Shown here: positions 46,075 through 53,785 of the stretch, in pieces | Position numbering within the stretch: position 1 is the first letter of the stretch | Layout: each line of letters opens with the position of its first letter | From: Psychroflexus aestuariivivens | Lineage (GTDB): Bacteria > Bacteroidota > Bacteroidia > Flavobacteriales > Flavobacteriaceae | Length of the DNA: 64,000 bases | Reading direction: 5' to 3' | NCBI RefSeq assembly: GCF_004010055.1 | Contig: NZ_RQVT01000018.1 | Location: forward strand, 62,001-126,000 | Notes under the pieces: generated by a model | Told to the model about the DNA's origin: nothing | Database searches by the model: none | Seen by the model: the letters and a program-made list of their open reading frames with translations, nothing else | Program-made: the position numbers and the translations under genes

Positions 46075-47919
46075 ATGCGTAAAATATCTGAGTTAACAGA
46101 GGAATCTATTAAACAGATTTTAACAATTCTTGAAGATGAAGGTGAAATTAGCGCTTCACTTCCAGGAAATGGATTAATTCATATTGAAGATAATTTGCCC
46201 TATTTGGTAGTTTATAGAGCAAGAAAAAATGATCCTGGCACAAAAAGATTAATTATAAGTGAAGCTTCATATCTTTTAATTGGGAATGAGAGTTTTGAAA
46301 ATTATCGGAAACTAGTCCATGCTCTTGCAAATACGCTAAGCGGTAATTTCAAATCTTATATGATTTTTGAAATTTATACAGGTCTTTCTAGAAATACATT
46401 TACAATAAAAGCACCAGTTCAAAAAATAAGTAGCACGGTTGATGTCTTAGAAAAGGGTTTGAATAATATAAATAAAGAATATTCAGGCCTCGATGTAAAG
46501 ACCGAAATAAAAGATACGCCCCATCGACAAAAAGAAGGAGATAGAGAGCTTTTAAGTATCGAGGAAGCTAAACGTTCTGGATCAGTGGTTGTTGGCCTCG
46601 AAATCCCAGCAGTTTACCGTGATGAAAGTAATAAAGTTTACCCTGTTTTTTTAAGAGAGTTTAAGGATTATCTTATAAGTTGTATACATAAAGCAATTTT
46701 TGATTATGTGCGTATCCAGACTACCAGTGGAGTTGAAAGCCATTTAGCATTAGGTCGAAGACACCTGAAAGAAAAGGTCTTTGAGATTGACAAAGCTTTG
46801 GCAAGCATAGAAAAATCATATCAATTTTTATGGCTAGTTTCCCCAGCGAATATTAGAGATATAAAAAACACTTTCTTTGAAAATAATTTTGAAAAAGTTA
46901 TAGATTACCATTATCGCTTGCTTCCAATAGATCCTGATGTTTTAAAAAGAAAACTCTACAACCTCAAAATCGAAGATATTGATGATCCTGCCATGTCTCA
47001 TATTTTTAGAGAAAAGAGAGAAGAGTTGGACCAGCAAATTACAATGTTGAATGAACGCGGAACACCCAATTTCTTTTACAACAGTATCAGACTTTATAAA
47101 GGGATAACTCAAAAACTCAATCGCGAAGCCAAAGCAATTCTTGATGAAGTAAGTGAAACTGATGAAGAGAACGAAGGTGTCAAAATAAATGCTGAAGATT
47201 TTGGAGCATTAGCACGCAAAGAATTTGATAATTTCACAAAACAGGATAGTAGCTTCAAAAGTAAAGTTCACATAAGAAAAGATGTGAATATTATAATGGT
47301 GAATAAGGGTGAGCTTTATATACCTTCAGATTACAAAATGCTCAAAATTGAGGCTAATGCCTTGATTCAGCATGAAGTTGGGACTCATATTTTAACTTAT
47401 CACAATGGAACTTCTCAACCCTTGGAATTATTGAGTGGTGGTTTAGCAGATTACGATCCGCTTCAGGAAGGACTTGCAGTGATGTCTGAATTTATGGTAA
47501 ATGGACTTACTGCAAATAGATTGAGAACATTAGCAGGTAGGGTAATTGCTGGTTCAGCGAGATTAGAAGGTGCAAATTTTATTGAAATTTTCAGATTGTT
47601 AAAAATGAACTATGGATTCTCTGCCCAGAGAGCTTTCAATATTACATCCAGAATTATGCAAGGTGGAGGCTTCTTGAAAGACATAATTTATTTAAAAGGA
47701 CTAGTTCAACTTAGGGAGCATCTTCAAAATAAAGGAGATTATGAATCTTTACTCTCAGGAAAGTTTGCATTACAGCACACAGAAATTATTAAAGAATTAA
47801 CTGAAAGAGAAGTGTTGATGTCAGGGGTCTTAAAACCAAGTTATTTATCCACTCAAAATTTTAAAGAAAAAATTAAATTAATCAGAGATGGGCTACCCAT
47901 CTCAAAAATGATAACATAA
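46075..47919 (+). CDS. QEGLA-motif metallopeptidase-like protein (DUF1704)
   Basis: This 614-residue protein belongs to DUF1704, named flavohaemoglobin expression-modulating QEGLA motif proteins; eukaryotic relatives include the tubulin tyrosine carboxypeptidase MATCAP. The zinc motif ALIQHEVGTHILTYHNG gives His-Glu-x-x-x-His near residue 433, and the name motif DPLQEGLAVMSEFM lies near residue 463. The N-terminal ~200 residues are a separate domain of unknown fold. It overlaps the ATP-grasp gene by one base and begins a three-gene cassette, suggesting peptide-bond chemistry on a peptide-like substrate. Confidence 0.88.
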   Translation: MRKISELTEESIKQILTILEDEGEISASLPGNGLIHIEDNLPYLVVYRARKNDPGTKRLIISEASYLLIGNESFENYRKLVHALANTLSGNFKSYMIFEIYTGLSRNTFTIKAPVQKISSTVDVLEKGLNNINKEYSGLDVKTEIKDTPHRQKEGDRELLSIEEAKRSGSVVVGLEIPAVYRDESNKVYPVFLREFKDYLISCIHKAIFDYVRIQTTSGVESHLALGRRHLKEKVFEIDKALASIEKSYQFLWLVSPANIRDIKNTFFENNFEKVIDYHYRLLPIDPDVLKRKLYNLKIEDIDDPAMSHIFREKREELDQQITMLNERGTPNFFYNSIRLYKGITQKLNREAKAILDEVSETDEENEGVKINAEDFGALARKEFDNFTKQDSSFKSKVHIRKDVNIIMVNKGELYIPSDYKMLKIEANALIQHEVGTHILTYHNGTSQPLELLSGGLADYDPLQEGLAVMSEFMVNGLTANRLRTLAGRVIAGSARLEGANFIEIFRLLKMNYGFSAQRAFNITSRIMQGGGFLKDIIYLKGLVQLREHLQNKGDYESLLSGKFALQHTEIIKELTEREVLMSGVLKPSYLSTQNFKEKIKLIRDGLPISKMIT

Positions 47920-48968
47920 TGAAAATTTGCTTTGTATTAAATGATATTGAAAACGAGAGGTTTGGAACTTCAATTATGTTAATGACAACAGCCCACAATC
48001 GCGGGCATGAGGTTTATGCCATGGGAGTTGGAGATTTTAACTTTCAACACGGTGAGCCAATTACCATTAATAGTACTCAAGTGCCAAAAAATACCAATAC
48101 TAAATCTCCTCAAAAATTTCTGGAGGCTCTAAAAAGTTCAAAAGCACGTAAAAAAAATATTACTGCAAATACTCTGGATGTTCTTTTCATAAGGAACAAT
48201 CCGACAGAAGAAGAATCTGGACGTGGATGGGCAGAACATGCTGGAGTAGCTTTTGGAAAAATGATGCAACAGCAAGGTGTTTTGGTTCTAAACGATGCCT
48301 TTGCGCTTTCTCATGCTTTTATAGATAAACTTTATTTTGAAGAACTACCGAAGGAAATAAAACCCAACTCTCTAATTACCAGAAACAAACAGGATATTTT
48401 GAAGTTTTGGAAGGAAAATAACAAGAAGATTGTTTTAAAACCCTTAGAAGGTTCTGGTGGTCAAAATGTGTTTCTTATTGATGAAAATGAAAAAAACATC
48501 AATCAAATTATTGAAACCATAAGCCAAAACGGGTATATAATTGCACAAGAGTTTTTGCCTGAAGTTAAAAATGGTGATGTTAGAATACTTTTGGTAAATG
48601 GTCGAGTTATGGAAAAAGACGGTACACAAGCTATCATAAGACGCGTTAGTGGTGAAGGAGAATTTAGAAGTAATTTCGCACTTGGAGCCACAGCAGATAG
48701 TAGTGACCTTACCCCAGAAATGCAGCGCATTGTTGATTTGACAGCTCCAAAATTGATTAGTGATGGATTCTTTTTTGTTGGTTTGGATGTAGTCAAAGAC
48801 AAATTAATAGAAATCAATGTCCTGAGTCCAGGAGGCATGGAACATTTTGATGATATAGGTCTACCAGATTTCACTCCTTTTATAATTGAAGCTATAGAAC
48901 GAAAGGTTGAATATAAAAAACTATACGGTCATCAATTATCCAACAAAGAGATCGCAGGAATGCACTAA
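47919..48968 (+). CDS. ATP-grasp ligase of glutathione synthetase/RimK type
   Basis: The 349-residue protein has the GshB-like arrangement: an N-terminal Rossmann domain starting MKICFVLNDIE, then the ATP-grasp domain with VLKPLEGSGGQNVFLI near residue 170, GYIIAQEFLPEVKNGDVRILLVNG, and the metal-binding LIEINVLSPGG near residue 305. It would form an amide bond between a carboxylate and an amine, as in glutathione or gamma-glutamyl peptides. Its one-base overlap (TAATG) with the QEGLA gene and 25-base gap to the AstE-like gene place it in the middle of the cassette. It is not a classic glutathione pathway, since no GshA is near. Confidence 0.88.
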   Translation: MKICFVLNDIENERFGTSIMLMTTAHNRGHEVYAMGVGDFNFQHGEPITINSTQVPKNTNTKSPQKFLEALKSSKARKKNITANTLDVLFIRNNPTEEESGRGWAEHAGVAFGKMMQQQGVLVLNDAFALSHAFIDKLYFEELPKEIKPNSLITRNKQDILKFWKENNKKIVLKPLEGSGGQNVFLIDENEKNINQIIETISQNGYIIAQEFLPEVKNGDVRILLVNGRVMEKDGTQAIIRRVSGEGEFRSNFALGATADSSDLTPEMQRIVDLTAPKLISDGFFFVGLDVVKDKLIEINVLSPGGMEHFDDIGLPDFTPFIIEAIERKVEYKKLYGHQLSNKEIAGMH

Positions 48969-48993
48969 TCTTAAAATAGTAAATTAACAAATT

Positions 48994-49914
48994 ATGAGTA
49001 AACATTCAGATCAACACATATCTAGAGTAATTGGAAAATATACGAGTAACAAAGAAGGACCATTACTTTTTGTCACTGCAGGAATTCACGGTAACGAACC
49101 TAGTGGTGTAGAAGCTTTAGAAGAAGTTTTCAAACAATTAGAGAAAACCAAACCTGAAATTAAAGGGACTTTGGTTGGGGTTTCTGGAAACCAGAAAGCG
49201 CTCAATAAAAATAAGCGTTATATAGACGAGGATCTCAATCGAGTATGGACTAAACAAAACATAGAACAGGAAATCTCTGAAACCCATGAACAAAAAGAAA
49301 TGTGGGAAATTATTAAGACTTTAGAAGAATTCCCAGAAGAAAACTTTACCAAACGCTATTTTCTAGATTGTCATACCACATCCTCACCAAGCCTCCCATA
49401 TATCTCAGTTCAGGTTGTGAATGACAATGATGAATGGGCACACAAATTCCCTACTTATATTATTCGAGGGTTTAGTGATATAATTACAGGTGATATTGAC
49501 CATTATTTGAGTCGGATAGGTATTACAGGATTTGTTTTTGAAGCTGGACAACATGAAGACGAAACTTCAGTAGAAAATCATGAAGGTGTGATTTGGTTAG
49601 CTTTAAAAGAAGCATGCGAGCTCGATCTTTCTAAGATTGAAACATACCCAGAATGTGTCAATAGATTTGCGAAAAAGAATGCACCAGAGCAGAAAACTTT
49701 TGAATTAATCCATCGTCACGGTCTTGAAGATTCCGATATTTTTGAGATGGAACCTGGCTACGAAAATTTCCAAAAAATAAGTAAAGGAGAACTTTTAGCA
49801 AAGCAAAACGGTAATGAGGTGAGAAGTAAATGGGATGCTAGAATCTTTATGCCACTCTATCAATCTCAGGGTAATGATGCTTTTTTTGTGATTGAAGAAG
49901 TAGAAGGGAAGTGA
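48994..49914 (+). CDS. Succinylglutamate desuccinylase/aspartoacylase family protein
   Basis: The 306-residue protein is an M14-type zinc hydrolase of the AstE/AspA family that deacylates N-acyl amino acids. The zinc motif TAGIHGNEPSGVEAL is at about residues 28-42 and the second ligand is in FLDCHTTSS near residue 124. GITGFVFEAGQHEDE near 177 carries the catalytic Glu. The C-terminal ~100 residues form the lid and beta domain (YENFQKISKGELLAKQNG). It lies at the end of the QEGLA/ATP-grasp cassette and may remove an acyl group from the product or its precursor. Confidence 0.88.
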   Translation: MSKHSDQHISRVIGKYTSNKEGPLLFVTAGIHGNEPSGVEALEEVFKQLEKTKPEIKGTLVGVSGNQKALNKNKRYIDEDLNRVWTKQNIEQEISETHEQKEMWEIIKTLEEFPEENFTKRYFLDCHTTSSPSLPYISVQVVNDNDEWAHKFPTYIIRGFSDIITGDIDHYLSRIGITGFVFEAGQHEDETSVENHEGVIWLALKEACELDLSKIETYPECVNRFAKKNAPEQKTFELIHRHGLEDSDIFEMEPGYENFQKISKGELLAKQNGNEVRSKWDARIFMPLYQSQGNDAFFVIEEVEGK

Positions 49915-50053
49915 TTATATTTTTGAAAACTAAAGGTAAAGTTTAGTAAAGCATAAATATTAAATTTTGCATTAACCTAAACTAAATGAATACATTTATC
50001 TAAGAAAAAAAAAGCTAATTTTTTCTTTTATGATGATATCGAAAATCAAATAG

Positions 50054-50827
50054 ATGGAATATTTATCGTCGGTTTTTTCAGATGTGGAGTTAAATGTTAG
50101 CATTTTATTATTTGTTTTAGGAATTGCAGCATTTTTGATCTCAACGATTTCAGGCGGTGGAGGCGCTTTGGTTTTAGTTCCATTTCTAAACTGGATGATA
50201 GGTGTAAGTAATACTGCGCCAGTTCTTAATTTAGGAACTTTTATCGGTCGTCCTGCCCGTTTAGTTATCTTTTGGAAACATATAAGTTGGAAAGTTTGTC
50301 TTTATTATGCTCCAGCAGCTATTTCTGGTGCATGGCTTGGTGCTTGGTTCTTCAACAATTTGAAAATTGAATGGCTTCAAATATTTATAGGTGTTTTTCT
50401 TGTAAGCACCATCTGGCAATATAAATTTGGAAATAAAAAGAGTTCATTCAAAGTAAAACTGTGGCATTTTATTCCTTTAGGCTTGTTGATTTCAACTTTA
50501 GGAACAATTATCGGCGCTTTAGGTCCAGTTCTCAATCCTTTTTATTTAAATCTTGGACTCGATAAAGAAAAACTCATTGCAACAAAGACGGCCAACTCAT
50601 TTCTAATGGGTATTTCACAAATTGGAAGTTATACTTTTTTTGGACTGTTAAGCGATCAATTTTGGATTTATGGAATAGTTTTAGGTATAGGAGCAACTAT
50701 TGGGAATATAATTGGAAAGAAATTTCTTTCACAAATGAAAAGCAAAACCTTCCTCAGGTTTGTGATTGCGATAATGGTTATTAGCGGTGTGTTATTGGTT
50801 TTCGACCAAATTCAAAAGTTTTTTTAA
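50054..50827 (+). CDS. TSUP-family sulfite exporter TauE/SafE-like permease
   Basis: The 257-residue protein has about eight transmembrane helices in two similar halves. The start of the first repeat, ISTISGGGGALVLVPFLNWMIG near residues 33-54, and the second repeat TLGTIIGALGPVLNPFYLNLG near residues 155-175 fit the 4-toluene sulfonate uptake permease (TSUP) family. Substrates in this family are sulfur- or sulfonate-containing anions, but the assignment is broad. It is the last plus-strand gene of the accessory block. Confidence 0.85.
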   Translation: MEYLSSVFSDVELNVSILLFVLGIAAFLISTISGGGGALVLVPFLNWMIGVSNTAPVLNLGTFIGRPARLVIFWKHISWKVCLYYAPAAISGAWLGAWFFNNLKIEWLQIFIGVFLVSTIWQYKFGNKKSSFKVKLWHFIPLGLLISTLGTIIGALGPVLNPFYLNLGLDKEKLIATKTANSFLMGISQIGSYTFFGLLSDQFWIYGIVLGIGATIGNIIGKKFLSQMKSKTFLRFVIAIMVISGVLLVFDQIQKFF

Positions 50828-50848
50828 TAGAATAAAATGAAAAATTAG

Positions 50849-51053
50849 TCAAATAAGCCATCTTCTATAATTTTCTGAACGATATCTATTAGAACTGTAT
50901 TAAAAGTGATTATTACGTTTAAAAATATTTGATATTCTTTTGTCGAATCAAAAACTGAAGTTCAATCGGCTTCGAAGTAAAATTTTAGTGATTTGTATTA
51001 CTAATCTAAATTTTTGCCAACTATCAAGCTTTAAACTTCTCCTCAATATTCAT
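50849..51053 (-). pseudogene. udk: Decayed 3' fragment of a uridine kinase gene (udk)
   Basis: This stretch reads as a degenerate copy of the last ~200 bases of udk, oriented like the intact gene at 52139-52747. A run of 17 identical bases occurs at 50874-50890 and 52165-52181, and further blocks (CTTTTGTCG, ATCTAAAT, TTCAT) keep the same order. In translation, the residues NTVLIDIVQKIIEDGLF match NTVAIDIVQTIIKERLI of the intact Udk C-terminus. A one-base insertion breaks the frame just before it and the stop codon is lost. No start or P-loop part remains, so it cannot be functional. It lies at the right end of the accessory block. Confidence 0.82.
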
Positions 51054-51127
51054 TAGTATTTATCTGCAATTGAAGAAATTGGAAGGAAGCAAAGCAAATC
51101 ATTGAACTAATCTGAATCATAATACAT

Positions 51128-51166
51128 TAAAAAAGCGGAAAGATTAAAAAATATCTTTCCGCTTTT
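51128..51166 (-). terminator. Rho-independent terminator (bidirectional)
   Basis: AAAAGCGGAAAGAT and ATCTTTCCGCTTTT are perfect complements around an 8-base loop, flanked by A-rich bases on the left that give a U tail on the minus strand. It lies 20 bases after the dodecin stop. Confidence 0.9.
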
Positions 51167-51185
51167 TATGGCTAGTCATTTTAGT

Positions 51186-51389
51186 TTAACTATCTATTTC
51201 AAAAGAAACTTTTGCATTTACTGCATAATTAACTATTTGATTATTTGTTACATTAGCGTTCATTTCCTTAACATAAACTGATTTTATGTTTTTAACGGTT
51301 TTAGACGCTTCTGTTACTGCATTTTGGGTTGCGTCATCAAAACTTTTGTTTGAAGTAGCAATGACTTCTATAACTTTTACAATACTCAT
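51186..51389 (-). CDS. Dodecin flavin-binding protein
   Basis: The 67-residue protein is a dodecin, a small beta-alpha-beta protein forming a hollow 12-mer that stores or buffers flavins. Seen are VKVIEVIATSNKSFDDATQNAV, then TVKNIKSVYVKEMNAN and the last strand YAVNAKVSFEID. In most dodecins the position before VKE is Trp (xxVWVKE), which stacks on the flavin; here it is Tyr in SVYVKE. The protein is otherwise of normal length. It lies between the decayed udk copy and a two-helix membrane protein gene, with its own terminator. Confidence 0.9.
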   Translation of the reverse strand: MSIVKVIEVIATSNKSFDDATQNAVTEASKTVKNIKSVYVKEMNANVTNNQIVNYAVNAKVSFEIDS

Positions 51390-51605
51390 AATTAATATTT
51401 TTTTTGATTCACATCTAATTTAATGAAAGTAGAGGTAAATCAAACATACTTAATGAAATATAACACAATCTTAAAAATTTATCTTAAAAAATAAATAAAA
51501 ATTGGTTTTTAGCTTTATAAAATGCTAATTATTCAGTAGGATTTTAATTATTTGATTTTGAATAAGCTGTACACTAAAATACGTAAGTTCTTTTTGTAAA
51601 TTGTT

Positions 51606-52016
51606 TTATTTCAGATTATAATTTTCCAACTCACCTTTTAGTTTCAATAGTGAATTTGTTTCTATAATTTGAGTATCAATAACAAATTCATTCTTTGCAG
51701 AAATCAGTTTTAAATCACCAGCAAATTCTTTAATCGATACTATTTCTTTGAGCTTTATTTTCTTTGGAAACAGGGTGTTTTTGATTAATTCGCCTTTATT
51801 CAGACTCAGGTATTGTTTGTTTTTTTCAAAGTAATAAACCAATAACATAAAAAGTCCCCCGCCAATTTGTCCAAAACCAATAGCATCTAGTGAAATGTTT
51901 TTCCAATTACCAATAATTAATGAAAGTGAAACTAATATGATTCCTAGTGAAATAAGTACAATTGCTACTCTTAAATTAATTTTCAATCTGGCTTTACTAT
52001 AATGGATTTTTGTCAT
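51606..52016 (-). CDS. Hypothetical two-helix membrane protein with PH-like tail
   Basis: The 136-residue protein has two hydrophobic segments near residues 14-36 and 46-63 followed by a soluble part with LSLNKGELIKNTLFPKKIKLKEIVSIKEFAGDLKLI split over strands, which looks like a bacterial PH-like domain. No family is recognised. It is built like the protein at 7125-7601 but the sequences are not closely alike. It sits between dodecin and intact udk and separates them from each other, so it belongs to the disturbed right flank of the accessory block. Confidence 0.6.
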   Translation of the reverse strand: MTKIHYSKARLKINLRVAIVLISLGIILVSLSLIIGNWKNISLDAIGFGQIGGGLFMLLVYYFEKNKQYLSLNKGELIKNTLFPKKIKLKEIVSIKEFAGDLKLISAKNEFVIDTQIIETNSLLKLKGELENYNLK

Positions 52017-52138
52017 AATTAAAACGATTTAAACTGAAATTAGGTAAAATAATATTTATTTGTATTTGCTTTCAAAATTTATAATTAAATATATGATAAA
52101 TAAATAATTAGAGTGCTATTTTCTTCCCTCTTAATGCA

Positions 52139-52747
52139 CTAAATGAGCCGTTCTTTAATAATTGTCTGAACGATATCTATTGCAACCGTATTGAAACGAT
52201 TATTAGGAATAATAATATCGGCATACTCTTTTGTCGGATCGATAAATTGCTGATGCATTGGTTTCAAAGTGGATTTATAACGATTTAGCACTTCATCTAA
52301 ATCTCTACCACGCTCAGAAATGTCACGTTTCAAGCGTCTCATCAAACGTTCATCGCTATCAGCATGAACAAAAATTTTAATATCGAACATATCGCGAATA
52401 TCAGGATGTGTGAAAATTAATATACCTTCCACAATCATAACTTTTCGAGGCTTAGTAGTTATGGTTTCATGAGTCCGGTTGTGCGCTTTAAAAGAATAGA
52501 CTGGTTGCTCAATGTTTTGGCCAGTTTTTAAGATTTTTAAATGTTCGACCAGTAATTCGAAATCGATAGATTTAGGGTGGTCGAAATTTATTTTCACACG
52601 TTCATCCATTGGTAAATGCGACAAATCTTTGTAATAAGAATCTTGATAAATCACATCGACTTCATCATGTTGAAGTTCGTTGATAATCTGATTGACTACT
52701 GTTGTTTTTCCACTTCCAGTGCCACCGGCAATACCAATTATAAGCAT
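52139..52747 (-). CDS. udk: Uridine kinase
   Basis: Udk phosphorylates uridine and cytidine with ATP or GTP in pyrimidine salvage. The P-loop GIAGGTGSGKTTVV is at residues 5-18, followed by the nucleoside site with YQDSYYKDLSHLP and NFDHPKSIDF. The lid has RRLKRDISERGRDLDEVL. The 202-residue length is normal. It is the last gene of the minus-strand operon starting with the BatA-like gene and lies 27 bases after the esterase gene. A decayed copy of its 3' part is found 1.3 kb away. In an uninterrupted genome the next gene would probably be divIC. Confidence 0.97.
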   Translation of the reverse strand: MLIIGIAGGTGSGKTTVVNQIINELQHDEVDVIYQDSYYKDLSHLPMDERVKINFDHPKSIDFELLVEHLKILKTGQNIEQPVYSFKAHNRTHETITTKPRKVMIVEGILIFTHPDIRDMFDIKIFVHADSDERLMRRLKRDISERGRDLDEVLNRYKSTLKPMHQQFIDPTKEYADIIIPNNRFNTVAIDIVQTIIKERLI

Positions 52748-52774
52748 AATTATTCTTAGTTTTTGTTTGAGTGA

Positions 52775-53431
52775 TTAGCGATGTTCAGCTAGCCATTTTT
52801 TTAAACTCATAAAATTTTGTGGGTTGATACCGTGACCAACAGGATATTCTTCGTAATTGATATCGATATTCAATTTTTCTAAAAACGGCTTGTTTTTTCT
52901 AGCCCATTCTACAGGAATAACCTGATCTGAGGCGCCGTGTGAATTGTAGACAGAAAGATGACTAAAATCGTTTTTTTCGTAACCGGCTTCAATCATATTT
53001 TGATCAATATAACCACTTAAAGCTATGATATTTTTAAACAATTTTGGATGCGAAAGTCCCAATGCAAAACTTAAAATCGTTCCCTGACTAAACCCTAATA
53101 AAGTGATGTTTTTCTCGTCGATTGGATAAGCTTCCTTTGCTTCAGAAATGAATTTTTTAACCAAATCTCTAGATTCAATGGCTTGTTCAACATCGCTGAA
53201 TTTTCCTTGTTGTGCATCAAAATTGATCGCATACCAAGCATTTCCGAAGGGTTGAATTTGATGTGGTGCTTTCAGTGAAATTACAATATATTCTTTAGGC
53301 AATTCGCTGGCGAAAGAAAACAAGTCGTTTTCATCACTGCCATAACCGTGTAACATCAATACTAGCGGTGCTTTTGTATCAAGATTAGAAGGTCTGACCA
53401 AATGTGTTAATGATAAATTTTGTGTTGTCAT
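52775..53431 (-). CDS. Phospholipase/carboxylesterase family alpha/beta hydrolase
   Basis: The 218-residue protein has the small carboxylesterase fold: oxyanion loop LMLHGYGSDENDLF near residues 25-38, nucleophile elbow LLGFSQGTILSFAL giving Ser near residue 114, catalytic Asp in SHGASDQVIPVEWA and His in YPVGHGINPQN. It hydrolyses short-chain esters or lysophospholipids in the cytoplasm; no signal peptide is seen. It directly follows the DUF4870 gene and precedes udk by 27 bases in the same operon. Confidence 0.92.
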   Translation of the reverse strand: MTTQNLSLTHLVRPSNLDTKAPLVLMLHGYGSDENDLFSFASELPKEYIVISLKAPHQIQPFGNAWYAINFDAQQGKFSDVEQAIESRDLVKKFISEAKEAYPIDEKNITLLGFSQGTILSFALGLSHPKLFKNIIALSGYIDQNMIEAGYEKNDFSHLSVYNSHGASDQVIPVEWARKNKPFLEKLNIDINYEEYPVGHGINPQNFMSLKKWLAEHR

Positions 53432-53785
53432 TTAGGTTAAATTTTTAAATATTTTTTGACTTAAATTTCCGATGATAGGAATTTCACGCTTTTTTCCACT
53501 TACAGCGGCTATAAATCCGTAGATCCATAATATGAAATAAAATAAATAAAAAGCAAAACCAACCATAATATTTTGTGTTTCACTTAAAAAATCGAAGATG
53601 CCGTTAACAACCACACCTAGAAAAATAAATACTAAATTGATGCCTAAACCCTGTCTAACATGGAAGCTTCCAAAGTCGGTTTTGTTCTCGTCGCTATTCA
53701 ACAAAAGTGCTAGAATACTACCGAAAATAGTAAAGTAAGCCACAATTGCAGCAGATTTTCCTTTTCTTTCTTTTTTAATTTTCAT
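53432..53785 (-). CDS. DUF4870-like small membrane protein
   Basis: The 117-residue protein has three hydrophobic helices near residues 12-30, 45-65 and 73-95, with the family hallmark FGSFHVRQGLGINLVFI, where the His-x-x-Gln-Gly turn starts the second helix. The C-terminus is basic. DUF4870/Tic20-like proteins are of unknown role. It overlaps the dihydroorotase-like gene by 11 bases and runs directly into the esterase gene. Confidence 0.82.
   Translation of the reverse strand: MKIKKERKGKSAAIVAYFTIFGSILALLLNSDENKTDFGSFHVRQGLGINLVFIFLGVVVNGIFDFLSETQNIMVGFAFYLFYFILWIYGFIAAVSGKKREIPIIGNLSQKIFKNLT

Noticed and set aside
48503-48874. 123-codon minus-strand frame inside the ATP-grasp gene
   Set aside because: Shadow of the ligase gene; composition follows the opposite strand.
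33303-51185. Integrase, transposase or attachment repeats expected for a mobile element
   Set aside because: No recombinase gene and no convincing direct repeats were found, so the block is described as accessory but not as a named mobile element.
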